A stretch of 64,000 nt of DNA from JACWAE01 sp963847595. Lineage in GTDB: Bacteria; Chloroflexota; Dehalococcoidia; SZUA-161. Shown here one piece after another: positions 8,606 to 16,596 of this stretch; the first letter of the stretch is position 1, and every line of letters begins with the position of its first letter. Under the pieces are notes generated by a model that saw only the letters and a list, made by a program, of their open reading frames with translations, was not told where the DNA came from and ran no database searches. The position numbers and the translations under genes were made by a program. The stretch spans positions 558,001-622,000 of the forward strand of contig CAWKAJ010000002.1 of NCBI GenBank assembly GCA_963847595.1, given 5' to 3'.

Positions 8606-10000
8606 TCAACACGAGCGCACCGGCACTGTGAACCCGTTTTCGGCAATCACCTGCTTGTACCAGAGCGCGCTAGACTTGAGAATACGCTGCTGGCTCTCAT
8701 AATCCACCCAGACGATGCCAAAGCGCTGCGCGTAGCCGAAGCTCCATTCGAAGTTGTCTATCAGCGACCAGACGAAATAGCCAGCCAGAGGCACACCACA
8801 TTCAAAGGCTCGATGGGCAGCCACAAAATGGTCACGCAGATAGCTCAGCCGCCTTTGATCCCGCACACGTCCCTTCCCATCAGGGCCGTCGGAATAGCTC
8901 GCACCATTCTCTGTGACGTATATCTTGCCGGGGTGGTACTCAAAATACAACCGGCTCAGCAGGTGGCGGAGACCATATGGATAGACCATCATGCCGATAT
9001 CGGTGTACTCGTATTCGGGCCCATTGTAGAGAAGAGTCAGAGGCTCGTTCTCGTTTTCGGGTGTGACCTCGCTGCGCAGTATCACCGGGGAGTAATAATT
9101 AACGCCCAGGAAATCTGTATGGGCGGCGATGGCTTCCAAATCGCCTGGCTTGACGAAACTCAGGCCATCCGCTGGCAGATGATCGGCTTCAATGTGCTCG
9201 GCCACTATATCAGCGGGATAGTGGCGACCATAGAGTGGATCGAGAAACCAGCGATTGAAGTAGCCATCACACTTACGAAAAACAGGGAGGACGGCAGTGT
9301 TCGAGGGACCGGGCACAAGCGGAAACAGAACGAGAGTAATGCCTACCTCAGCGTCAGGGCTGTTGCGGCGCAGCACAGGCACAGCCCAACCGTGGGAGAG
9401 CAGCAGATGGTGGCTGACCTTAAGCGAAGCAGGGTAATCTCTCTGTCCGGGCGCATGCATGCCGATTTGATGGCCCATCACTGTTATCGACCAGGGCTCG
9501 TTGTGAGTAATCCAATGCTTTACGCGGTCTCCCAATTTGCGACTGACGACATCAGCATACTCAACGAAGGCTTCGGCAGTGGAGCGTGCAGCCCAACCGC
9601 CTTTATCCTGCAGGCTCTGGGGCAAGTCCCAGTGGTATAAGGTCACGAAAGGCTCTATGCCTGCTTCCAGCAACCCCTCCACCAGACGACTGTAGAAATC
9701 CAACCCTTTCCGATTCACCCTTCCCCGTCCGGTCGGCAAGATACGAGGCCAGGATATAGAGAAGCGATAGGCCTTGAGCCCCAGTTCTTTCATCAGCGCG
9801 ATATCTTCGCGCCAGAGATGGTAGTGGTCGCAGGCCACATCGCCAGTGCTGCCATCCAGAATGTTGCCGGGAGTATGGGCAAAGCGGTCCCAGATGGATT
9901 CGCCTTTGCTATCCTCGTTCCAGGCACCCTCGACCTGGTAGGCAGACGTGGCTGCGCCCCACATGAAACCTTCAGGGAAAGTAAGGCGACGAGAGGGCAT
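8606..10000 (-). CDS. GH1 beta-glucosidase
   Basis: This 464-residue enzyme is a retaining glycoside hydrolase of family GH1, which cleaves beta-linked glucosides or galactosides. It has the family signature near the N-terminus (FPEGFMWGAATSAYQVEGA), the acid/base Glu168 in THNEPW, the nucleophile Glu364 in YVTENG and the C-terminal WSLIDNFEW. Length is standard and there is no signal peptide, so it acts in the cytoplasm on imported or internal glycosides. The ATG is preceded by GAGGAGA at a good distance. A sugar hydrolase is somewhat unexpected in an otherwise anaerobe-respiratory gene set, and no sugar transporter is adjacent. Confidence 0.95.
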   Translation of the reverse strand: MPSRRLTFPEGFMWGAATSAYQVEGAWNEDSKGESIWDRFAHTPGNILDGSTGDVACDHYHLWREDIALMKELGLKAYRFSISWPRILPTGRGRVNRKGLDFYSRLVEGLLEAGIEPFVTLYHWDLPQSLQDKGGWAARSTAEAFVEYADVVSRKLGDRVKHWITHNEPWSITVMGHQIGMHAPGQRDYPASLKVSHHLLLSHGWAVPVLRRNSPDAEVGITLVLFPLVPGPSNTAVLPVFRKCDGYFNRWFLDPLYGRHYPADIVAEHIEADHLPADGLSFVKPGDLEAIAAHTDFLGVNYYSPVILRSEVTPENENEPLTLLYNGPEYEYTDIGMMVYPYGLRHLLSRLYFEYHPGKIYVTENGASYSDGPDGKGRVRDQRRLSYLRDHFVAAHRAFECGVPLAGYFVWSLIDNFEWSFGYAQRFGIVWVDYESQQRILKSSALWYKQVIAENGFTVPVRSC

Positions 10001-10060
10001 GAAATCTCCTCATGACTTAAATGGCAATAGCAAGTGCCAGCCACATGGCTGGCTTAGCTT

Positions 10061-10858
10061 CTACTTCTTCTTACCGGTCTTTTCGCTGTTGTATATCTCC
10101 TCAGCCTCTTCAGGAGTAGCCTTCTTGTGGATGACAGCGCGCAGGGCTTTAATCATAGCCACGGGGTGCTCGTCCTGCCAGATGTTCCTTCCCAGGTTCA
10201 CTCCCACCGCACCCTTCTGCATGCCGTCATAGACGAAATCGAAGACTTGGCGCTGAGTGTCCACCTTAGGCCCGCCCGCCATAACCACTGGCACAGGACA
10301 TCCTTTCGTCACCTTGTCAAAGTTCTCACACCAATAGGTTTTTACCACACGTGCGCCTAATTCAGCAGCGATACGGCTGGCTAAAGCAAGATAGCGAGCG
10401 TCTCGCTTTTCCAGTTCCTTACCTACTGCGGTGACCGCCATCACGGGAATGCCATACCTCTCGCCGTCGTCTACAAGCTTCGCCAGATTCAATAGCGATT
10501 CTTTCTCATACTCAGTGCCCACAAAGATAGATATGCCCACCGCTGCCACATTGAGGCGAATAGCCTCCTCCATAGAGGTTGTTATGCCCTCATTAGCCAA
10601 GTCCTTGCCCACCATGCTGGCGCCGCCTGACACCCTCAGAATGATCGGTTTGGCTTTGTCAGGGTCTACCGATGAGCGCAAGACACCCCGGGTGATGAAT
10701 ACCGCGTCGGCATAGGGAAGAAGCGGCTCCAGCGTCTTACGGGGCTCCTCCAGTTTTCTGGTAGGCCCCTGAAAATATCCATGGTCGACAGGCAAAAACA
10801 AACAATGGCCGTCAGATTGGATAAGCTGGGCCATCCGGTTTGCCATTCCCCATTCCAT
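10061..10858 (-). CDS. LsrF-like class I (DhnA/DeoC superfamily) aldolase or thiolase
   Basis: The protein closely resembles E. coli LsrF, which thiolyses 3-hydroxy-5-phosphonooxypentane-2,4-dione from autoinducer-2. Shared landmarks are DHGYFQGPT, TRGVLRS, the Schiff-base Lys in ARVVKTYW and the phosphate-binding AGGPK and GVNLGRN segments. I place the start at the ATG at 10858 (265 residues, MEWGMANRM), because GAGGAGG lies 8 bases before it. A TTG at 10921 would add 21 residues of poor character. There are no lsr genes around it, so the true substrate may be another sugar phosphate or the aromatic-precursor ADH synthase reaction. It follows lexA closely and may share its transcript. Confidence 0.8.
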   Translation of the reverse strand: MEWGMANRMAQLIQSDGHCLFLPVDHGYFQGPTRKLEEPRKTLEPLLPYADAVFITRGVLRSSVDPDKAKPIILRVSGGASMVGKDLANEGITTSMEEAIRLNVAAVGISIFVGTEYEKESLLNLAKLVDDGERYGIPVMAVTAVGKELEKRDARYLALASRIAAELGARVVKTYWCENFDKVTKGCPVPVVMAGGPKVDTQRQVFDFVYDGMQKGAVGVNLGRNIWQDEHPVAMIKALRAVIHKKATPEEAEEIYNSEKTGKKK

Positions 10859-10927
10859 ATTAGAAATCCTCCTCATTTCGCATGCTGGTCTTAGTCTACG
10901 GGTGTAGCTTTGATTAGTCAAGACGCA

Positions 10928-11566
10928 TTAAGCCACTGAGAGTTGCCGTATAACCCCGATTACCTTCCCCTGAACCTCCACATTCTTCGGGCTGGCGTAG
11001 ATAGGTTTCATCTGATAGTTAGCAGGCTGGAGACGTATTCGGTTAGGCTCACGGAAGAGCTTCTTCAGGGTTATCTCGCCCTCTGACTTGAGCCAGGCAG
11101 CAACCATCTCGCCGTTATCGGCAGTCGCCGCCTGCTGCATCAGGACAATGTCACCATCGCTGATCAAGGCATCAACCATCGAGTTCCCTTTTACTCTCAG
11201 GGCATACACATCGCTCCTGCCCTTGACAAGCTCGCTGCTGACCTCCACGGTATCCAGCGGCTCCATCTCCCAGGTATCCGATGACGGCACCGGGATTGGC
11301 TCACCCGCAGCGATATAACCCAGGATCGGTACATGCATCATACGCCTCAGAGACCTGTCCAGAAGCTCGATGCCCCTAGATACCTCACGGTCGCGGCGTA
11401 TGTAGCCCTCCTTCTCCAGTATCTTCAGATTGTAGTCCACCACGGAGGTCGAGCTGATGCCACACGCCTTCAATATGTCCCTGATACTGGGCGGATAATC
11501 CTTCTCTTCCCGAAAGCGCCGCAAAAAAGCGAGGATTTGTTTCTGTTTTATGGAGAGTGTCTTCAT
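10928..11566 (-). CDS. lexA: LexA SOS repressor
   Basis: This 212-residue protein is LexA, the repressor of DNA-damage genes, which cuts itself when RecA filaments form. The winged helix spans about residues 25-60 (PPSIRDILKACGISSTSVV). The self-cleavage site is Ala87-Gly88 in IAAGEPIP, the catalytic Ser is in KGNSMVD (about 129) and the Lys is in EITLKK (about 168). A Gram-positive-type LexA box sits 23 bases before the start codon, indicating autoregulation. The LsrF-like gene follows within 70 bases. Confidence 0.96.
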   Translation of the reverse strand: MKTLSIKQKQILAFLRRFREEKDYPPSIRDILKACGISSTSVVDYNLKILEKEGYIRRDREVSRGIELLDRSLRRMMHVPILGYIAAGEPIPVPSSDTWEMEPLDTVEVSSELVKGRSDVYALRVKGNSMVDALISDGDIVLMQQAATADNGEMVAAWLKSEGEITLKKLFREPNRIRLQPANYQMKPIYASPKNVEVQGKVIGVIRQLSVA

Positions 11567-11588
11567 CCCTCACCTCTCATTCATTGTC

Positions 11589-11600
11589 GAACTCTTGTTC
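11589..11600. promoter_or_regulatory. LexA (SOS) box upstream of lexA
   Basis: The sequence GAAC-TCTT-GTTC is a perfect match to the GAAC-N4-GTTC core known for Bacillus-type LexA boxes. It lies just upstream of the lexA start, the classical place for autorepression. Confidence 0.8.
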
Positions 11601-11718
11601 TACTGAAGCAAAGCTTACCACGGCAAATTCACGTTGTCAAGACTGCCGACTGAGAGGGTTTACAAACACTATTATCGACCATATGTATTCCTCAGATAAT
11701 GCACTATTCCAAAATGAA

Positions 11719-11742
11719 GAAGCCGCTCGTACGAGCGGCTTC
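11719..11742 (-). terminator. rpsT terminator
   Basis: A perfect 12+12 base palindrome (11719-11742) lies about 45 bases past the rpsT stop. On the minus strand it is followed by the T-rich TTCATTTTGG, as expected for a Rho-independent terminator. Confidence 0.7.
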
Positions 11743-11786
11743 AAGTTGATACCGGCAAAAAACTTCAGGTGCTCCCCCAGGAGCAA

Positions 11787-12065
11787 TTATTTCGCCGGGG
11801 CTGAAAATGCAGCGTTATACTTTTTTATCAGGCGCGATTTATGGCGGGCAGCATTATTGGGATGGATAACGCCCTTATGCGCTGCCTTGTCCAAAGCAAC
11901 CGTCGCTTGCTGAACCGCCTCTTTAGCCGGCTCCGGCTCCTTACCCGAGATGAGCCCCTCAGCCTTGTCTATATAGGTCTTTACCGAGCTCTTGATAGCA
12001 CGGTTGCGTCTTCGCTCTTCGCTTTGAACATGTATCATCTTCTTTGCTGATCTTGTATGTGCCAA
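11787..12065 (-). CDS. rpsT: 30S ribosomal protein S20
   Basis: This 92-residue basic protein matches S20, which binds 16S rRNA in the small subunit. It opens with AHTRSAKKMIHVQSEERRRNRAIKSS and has the conserved alternation of Lys/Arg and Ala, with NNAARHKSRL near the C-terminus. The start codon is TTG at 12065; GGAGG lies 8 bases before it. The gene is monocistronic with its own hairpin terminator at 11719-11742. S20 genes with weak start codons are often translationally autoregulated; whether that holds here is not shown. Confidence 0.93.
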   Translation of the reverse strand: MAHTRSAKKMIHVQSEERRRNRAIKSSVKTYIDKAEGLISGKEPEPAKEAVQQATVALDKAAHKGVIHPNNAARHKSRLIKKYNAAFSAPAK

Positions 12066-12154
12066 CTCCTCAACCTCCGATGGGACATATTACACCATCC
12101 TGTGGATTTTGTCTACTGGCGATTTAAGCATTTCCAAACGAATTTCAACTCCCT

Positions 12155-12226
12155 GAATCCCCCATTCTTGGGGGATTCTTGAACTGGGGGATACCCCCAG
12201 ACCCCCAGCAAAGGGGCTCCGCCCCT
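12155..12226. repeat. composite palindromic repeat of three GC hairpins
   Basis: Three hairpins stand in a row between rpsT and lysA: 12155-12178 (10-base arms, core GAATCCCCCA), 12185-12199 (TGGGGG-ATA-CCCCCA) and 12212-12226 (AGGGGC-TCC-GCCCCT). No ORF with a ribosome binding site covers them. The layout resembles the dispersed noncoding palindromic elements of many environmental genomes and is not a simple terminator. Confidence 0.6.
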
Positions 12227-12314
12227 CTGCACTCCTCAGCTTCCAGCAATCACTCACAACTTGCGGAACACAAACTACCAAAGTATAATCCCTATCATCA
12301 AAAGCGAGGCGAGC

Positions 12315-13637
12315 ATGTCAGTCCTGGAGAAAATGGCAACAATATTTCCCGATACTGCGGAAGTGAACGAGAAGGGACACCTCACTATCGGGGGCTGCGA
12401 CGTAGCTAAGCTCGCCGCTGAGTTTGGCACGCCGCTCTATATTTTCGATGAAGCCACTTTGCGCGGAACCTGCTCTGAGTTCCGCAAGGAGTTCGGTCGC
12501 CGCTACGCCGATACCCTGGTCATCTACGCGGCCAAGGCGTTCGTCAACCGGGCTCTGGCACGCATATTTAAAGAAGAGGGCCTGGGGCTGGATGTGGTCT
12601 CCGGAGGCGAGCTGAGCATTGCCAGGTCAGCCGATTTCCCCATGGACAAGGTCTTCTTCCATGGCAACAATAAGCTCCGTGAGGAGATAGAGCTGGCGAT
12701 AGGCTGGAGAATAGGGCGCATCGTTGTGGATAATATGCACGAGCTTTCCCTGGTCAACCAGGTCGCCCAAAAGGCAAGGATTACTCAGGATATCCTGCTG
12801 CGGCTCACTCCCGGCATAGATGCCCATACCCATGAGTACGTTACCACCGGCGTCATAGATAGCAAATTCGGCTTGCCCATCGCCACAGGTCAGGCTGAGG
12901 AAGCCGTAGTTAAGGCATTATCTGCATCCAACCTCAAACTCACGGGATTGCATGTGCACCTGGGCTCGCTCATCTCCTCCATTGAGCCTTACCAGAAAGC
13001 GATAGAGATTGTATTCCGGTTCGCCGCCGAGATGAGAGAGAAGCATGGCTTCACCATGCGCGAGTTCAGTCCCGGCGGTGGGTTTGCTGTGCAATATACT
13101 CGGGATGCCCCCGCTCCGGATACCGCCTACTTCGCTCAGGCTATTTCCGCAGCTATTAAGTCCAGGAGCAAGGCGTTTGGACTGAAGCCACCCAGTATCA
13201 TAGTAGAGCCCGGACGGGCGATCATAGGCCGCGCCGGCGTAGCCATTTACCGGGTGGGAGCGATCAAAGACATACCCGGGGTACGCAAGTACATAGCCGT
13301 TGATGGCGGTATGGCAGATAACATTCGGCCAGCCCTATATGGCTCGAGATATGAAGCAATTGTCGCCAACAAGGCTAACAAAAAAGCGCTTGAGAGAGTT
13401 AGCATTGTAGGCAAGTTCTGCGAATCAGGCGATGTTCTGGTCAAGGATGCAGAGATACCCCGGGTCACCCCAGGCGACATAGTAGCGATTCCGGTATCTG
13501 GCGCTTACTGTCTGTCTATGGCTTCTAACTACAATGCCTCGCTGAAGCCAGCCATTATTCTGGTTAAGAACAGCAAGGCCCGTCTCATTCGCCGCCGCGA
13601 AAGCTACGATGACTTGATACAGTACGATGCCGGCTGA
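12315..13637 (+). CDS. lysA: diaminopimelate decarboxylase
   Basis: This PLP enzyme turns meso-diaminopimelate into L-lysine, the last step of lysine synthesis. The PLP Lys is in YAAKAFVN near residue 66; other motifs are HVHLGS, SPGGGFAVQYT, EPGRAIIGRAG, CESGDV and GAYCLSMASNYN. I chose the ATG at 12315 (440 residues), since family members begin close to this point and a GAGG lies 6 bases before it; an upstream in-frame ATG at 12261 would add 18 atypical residues overlapping the repeat region. The gene stands alone between rpsT and the convergent ftsZ, with a strong shared hairpin after it. Confidence 0.95.
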   Translation: MSVLEKMATIFPDTAEVNEKGHLTIGGCDVAKLAAEFGTPLYIFDEATLRGTCSEFRKEFGRRYADTLVIYAAKAFVNRALARIFKEEGLGLDVVSGGELSIARSADFPMDKVFFHGNNKLREEIELAIGWRIGRIVVDNMHELSLVNQVAQKARITQDILLRLTPGIDAHTHEYVTTGVIDSKFGLPIATGQAEEAVVKALSASNLKLTGLHVHLGSLISSIEPYQKAIEIVFRFAAEMREKHGFTMREFSPGGGFAVQYTRDAPAPDTAYFAQAISAAIKSRSKAFGLKPPSIIVEPGRAIIGRAGVAIYRVGAIKDIPGVRKYIAVDGGMADNIRPALYGSRYEAIVANKANKKALERVSIVGKFCESGDVLVKDAEIPRVTPGDIVAIPVSGAYCLSMASNYNASLKPAIILVKNSKARLIRRRESYDDLIQYDAG

Positions 13638-13653
13638 TTCTAACAGATACAAG

Positions 13654-13685
13654 AAGGTCGCAGGAGCGGCCGCTCCTGCGACCTT
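13654..13685. terminator. perfect 32-bp palindrome between convergent lysA and ftsZ
   Basis: Arms 13654-13669 and 13670-13685 are perfect complements with no loop. The position between two convergent gene ends suggests a bidirectional terminator. Confidence 0.7.
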
Positions 13686-13729
13686 ACGCTGTTCCTGCCC
13701 CGCAGGAATTCAAAAAAGGGTCTCTTCTC

Positions 13730-14797
13730 TTACCTGATCCGGTGGAGAAATGGCTGACGGTCGCCAGCCATCGCTAGCTCAAGCGACTCGTCACGGCTTA
13801 CTGCCGGCTTTCTCTTTTTCTCTGAGAAGTCGGTAGCTATCAGTGTGATCTTCACCATGCGGTCCATCAACGGGTCTGCACCGAAGCCGAAGATTATCTG
13901 TGCTTCCGGGTCCGCCACATGTTTGATAATATTAGCTGCCTCATTTATCTCAGCCAGTGTAAGGTCGTTGCCAATGATGTTGAACAGTATCCTTTTCGCT
14001 TTATCAATGGAGAAATCGAATACAGGAGCAGCGATAACCGCCTGGGCAGCGTCTACAGCCCGTGTCGGCCCCCCACCACGCCCAACAGCTATCCAGCCAG
14101 GACCGGCTCCTCTCATTATAGTTTTCACATCATTGAAATCGAGGTTTATGTGCCCTACAGTCGTCACAACTTCATAAATACCCTGGACGCTCTGACGCAG
14201 GACATCATCGACCATCTTGAACGCCGTCTCGATTGAGACGTTCATATCGCACATGCTGAGAAGGCGGTCGTTGCAGATAACGACTATGGTATCCACCTTC
14301 TCCTTGAGCATCGTAATGCCTTCCTCAGCTACCTTAGCCCGCTGCGTGCCTTCGAAGCTAAAAGGTCTGGTTACCACGGCGACAGTGAGGATACCGAGCT
14401 CCTTGGCAATCTCGGCGACAACCGGTGCCGCGCCAGTGCCGGTGCCTCCGCCCATGCCCGCAGTTATGAACAATATGTCGGCACCCTGAACCGCTTTAGT
14501 CAGCTCATCGCGGCTTTCCTGAGCAGCCATCATACCCAGCTTATGGTCGCCACCCACACCGAGTCCCCTGGTCAATTTCTCCCCGATGCGAAGACGTATT
14601 GGCGCTATAGACTGCGCCAGGGCATTAGCATCGGTGTTCACTGCGATAAACTCAACGCCCTCCATTTTCTGTCCGAACATGTTATTCACAGCGTTGGAAC
14701 CCCCGCCGCCTAACCCGATAACCTTGATCCGGGTTAAGCTCCCGACTCCTGTTTGAGGCGTATCCACCGATTTCTCCGCAGCAGTCTCAGTAACCAT
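13730..14797 (-). CDS. ftsZ: cell division protein FtsZ
   Basis: FtsZ is the tubulin-like GTPase that forms the division ring. The GTP loop GGGTGTGAAPVVAEIA is around residues 115-130; the N-terminal VIGLGGGGSNAVNNM and the T7 catalytic loop NLDFNDVKT are intact. The 355-residue length is on the short side, with a brief linker and a basic C-terminal tail (DRQPFLHRIR) in place of a clear canonical FtsA/ZipA-binding peptide. The start has AAAGGGGGAAC upstream. It directly follows rsmH; no ftsA, ftsQ or mur genes sit between, so the division cluster is very reduced. Confidence 0.97.
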   Translation of the reverse strand: MVTETAAEKSVDTPQTGVGSLTRIKVIGLGGGGSNAVNNMFGQKMEGVEFIAVNTDANALAQSIAPIRLRIGEKLTRGLGVGGDHKLGMMAAQESRDELTKAVQGADILFITAGMGGGTGTGAAPVVAEIAKELGILTVAVVTRPFSFEGTQRAKVAEEGITMLKEKVDTIVVICNDRLLSMCDMNVSIETAFKMVDDVLRQSVQGIYEVVTTVGHINLDFNDVKTIMRGAGPGWIAVGRGGGPTRAVDAAQAVIAAPVFDFSIDKAKRILFNIIGNDLTLAEINEAANIIKHVADPEAQIIFGFGADPLMDRMVKITLIATDFSEKKRKPAVSRDESLELAMAGDRQPFLHRIR

Positions 14798-14818
14798 AGT
14801 TCCCCCTTTGCAAAAGGG

Positions 14819-15760
14819 CTAAATTCGCTCCGCAACCCTCATCCTCGCACTGCGACTTCTCGGATTAGCCTGTATTTCTTTTGATGAGGGCCTCACAGCC
14901 TTCCTGGTTACCAGTTTGAGATTGGGTTTATGTCCGCAGACACATACAGGCACCGAAGGAGGACAAAGGCACCCTTGCGACTCGCGGCGAAAGAATTCCT
15001 TAACCGTTCGGTCTTCCAGGGAGTGAAAGCTGATGACTACTACTCTACCGCCGCTACCCAGCAGATTTAGCGCCTGTCCCAGCGCAAGCTGTAGATTCTC
15101 CAACTCCTCATTCACCACGATACGCAACGCCTGAAAAGTCTTCGTTGCCGGGTGAATCCTGCCCCGCCCTCCCCCCACAGCATCCTGCACCACTCTGGCT
15201 AGCTCCAGGGTAGTCCTCAGGGGGCGCCTCTCTGCGATACGCCTTGCTATTTGCTTGCCTCGATGCTCCTCGCCGTATCTCTGCAAAAGCCCGGCCAGCT
15301 CTTGTTCAGAGTAGGTATTGACGATATCCGCTGCCGTAAGAGACTGCCTGGGACTGAACCTCATGTCCAGCGGGGCGTCCTGTTGAAAGCTAAAGCCACG
15401 GCCTGAAGCCTCAAGCTGAAGCGACGACATGCCGAGATCAAATATGATGCCGTTCACAGGCCGGAAGCTATATCTATGGCAAATGTTCTCAAGATACCTG
15501 AAATTCTCGTTAACCAGAATCGCATTACTGCCATAGGACCTGAATCTCTCTTTAGCCACCTTTATTGCTTCAGGGTCAGCATCAATGCCCAGGAGTTGTC
15601 CTCCAGGGGAACTCTCCTCGAGAATCGCCGCAGCGTGCCCTCCGCCATTGACTGTGCAATCGATATACCTGCCGCCACGTTGAATCAGCAGCGCTTTGAT
15701 GCTCTCTTCGAGCAGAACGGGCTCATGGCTATATGCAGCACTCATGGTTAAAGTAATCAT
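14819..15760 (-). CDS. rsmH: 16S rRNA (cytosine(1402)-N4)-methyltransferase RsmH
   Basis: This 313-residue SAM-dependent enzyme methylates N4 of C1402 in 16S rRNA. Visible motifs: HEPVLLEES at the N-terminus, DCTVNGGGHAAAILE (SAM loop), GIDADPEA, FDLGMSSLQLE and the C-terminal VVVISFHSLEDRTVKEFF. It starts a few bases after the mraZ stop and is certainly co-transcribed with it. Two start codons are possible (15760 or the ATG at 15745). Confidence 0.96.
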   Translation of the reverse strand: MITLTMSAAYSHEPVLLEESIKALLIQRGGRYIDCTVNGGGHAAAILEESSPGGQLLGIDADPEAIKVAKERFRSYGSNAILVNENFRYLENICHRYSFRPVNGIIFDLGMSSLQLEASGRGFSFQQDAPLDMRFSPRQSLTAADIVNTYSEQELAGLLQRYGEEHRGKQIARRIAERRPLRTTLELARVVQDAVGGGRGRIHPATKTFQALRIVVNEELENLQLALGQALNLLGSGGRVVVISFHSLEDRTVKEFFRRESQGCLCPPSVPVCVCGHKPNLKLVTRKAVRPSSKEIQANPRSRSARMRVAERI

Positions 15761-15762
15761 TG

Positions 15763-16185
15763 TTACATCTGCACTGCCTCTGCTATCTCAGCGGCGTGCT
15801 CAGACATAAATTCCTTTTCTGTCGCCCAGAGTTTCTTAGACCATATCTGAAGGTGACTGAATGCACCAACTATGGTCGCCTCATCATTGAGTTCAGCATA
15901 CTGACGAAGAGTGAGTGGTATGATCACCCTTCCCTGACGGTCGAGCTCGAGATCGAAGGCACCGGAGAAGGTAAATCGGGAGATTCTCCTGGGATTGAGC
16001 TGAGTCAGAGGCAAAGCGACGAGCTTTTCCGCCACCTTCTCCCACTCCGGCACTGTGTAAGCGATAAGGCACTTATCGAATCCCCGTGAAACGACCAGGC
16101 CCGCGCGGAATACCTCCCTGAACCGTGCCGGGATAGCCAATCGTCCCTTATGGTCGATCCTCAGCTCATATTCGCCCAGTAGCAT
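15763..16185 (-). CDS. mraZ: transcriptional regulator MraZ
   Basis: MraZ has two AbrB-like swapped-hairpin domains and represses the division cluster by binding direct repeats before its own gene. The 140 residues show both repeats: LLGEYELRIDHKGRLAIPARFRE (N-terminal half) and AFDLELDRQGRVIIPLTLRQYA (C-terminal half), each with the DxxGR motif. The operator is visible as three 10-base repeats directly upstream (16191-16220). No strong ribosome binding site precedes the ATG. The cluster here is mraZ-rsmH-ftsZ only. Confidence 0.95.
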   Translation of the reverse strand: MLLGEYELRIDHKGRLAIPARFREVFRAGLVVSRGFDKCLIAYTVPEWEKVAEKLVALPLTQLNPRRISRFTFSGAFDLELDRQGRVIIPLTLRQYAELNDEATIVGAFSHLQIWSKKLWATEKEFMSEHAAEIAEAVQM

Positions 16186-16190
16186 GCACT

Positions 16191-16220
16191 TCTACCCACT
16201 TTTCACCACTTTGCACCACT
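16191..16220 (-). promoter_or_regulatory. MraZ operator: three 10-bp direct repeats
   Basis: Read on the minus strand, three consecutive 10-base units AAAGTGGTGC / AAAGTGGTGA / AGAAGTGGGT-like (16211-16220, 16201-16210, 16191-16200) place TGGTG, TGGTG and TGGGT at exact 10-base spacing. Known MraZ boxes are TGGGN repeats separated by 5 bases. They follow a minus-strand TTGACA (16242-16247) with TAAAAG 17 bases on, so bound MraZ would cover the transcription start. Confidence 0.82.
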
Positions 16221-16313
16221 TTTAGCATATCTTAGTTGCCTTGTCAATATGTTTGGGGAACTTTTCTCAAGAGAAATAATTACCAATTGGTGAATAAATC
16301 GGACTTCAGCCTA

Positions 16314-16343
16314 TTGAGCCTTTTCTTCAACATGTGTTATAAT
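16314..16343 (+). promoter_or_regulatory. putative promoter of the ATP synthase operon
   Basis: TTGAGC (16314-16319) and TATAAT (16338-16343) are 18 bases apart and lie just before the first gene of the atp operon. The mRNA start would be only about 10 bases before the start codon. Confidence 0.5.
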
Positions 16344-16359
16344 TTCATCTCGTTCTGTT

Positions 16360-16596
16360 ATGGACAAGAGATGGGCGGGGGTTCTCAGGCTCATAGGGAT
16401 AGGGTGGTACATCGCCGCCTGTATCTTTCTGGGCACGCTGGGAGGCCGGTGGGTCGGGCAGAAAGTTGGCGGCAATAGCAGCGAGGTCATATTCATCGTC
16501 CTTGGGTTAATCCTGGGGCTGATAGCAGCTTTCCTAGGTGTCTATCGCATGGTCAAGTCGACTTTAACGAATGACAAGGATAAGGGAAATAGCTAA
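16360..16596 (+). CDS. AtpI/AtpZ-family membrane protein
   Basis: This 78-residue protein has two hydrophobic spans (about residues 10-28 and 42-62) with the glycine-rich GTLGGRWVGQKVGG between them, the pattern of the AtpI/AtpZ accessory proteins that precede F-type ATPase operons. In other bacteria they help c-ring assembly or take up magnesium or calcium. It overlaps the atpB start by one base (TAATG), so the two are translationally coupled. Confidence 0.75.
   Translation: MDKRWAGVLRLIGIGWYIAACIFLGTLGGRWVGQKVGGNSSEVIFIVLGLILGLIAAFLGVYRMVKSTLTNDKDKGNS

Noticed and set aside
8813..9640. Long plus-strand ORF of 275 codons opposite the beta-glucosidase
   Set aside because: It is the antisense of a clear GH1 gene, has no ribosome binding site and reads like no protein family.
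16191..16220. Three short direct repeats considered as a mini-CRISPR or replication iterons
   Set aside because: The 10-base spacing, TGGTG/TGGG core and position directly before mraZ fit the MraZ operator much better.
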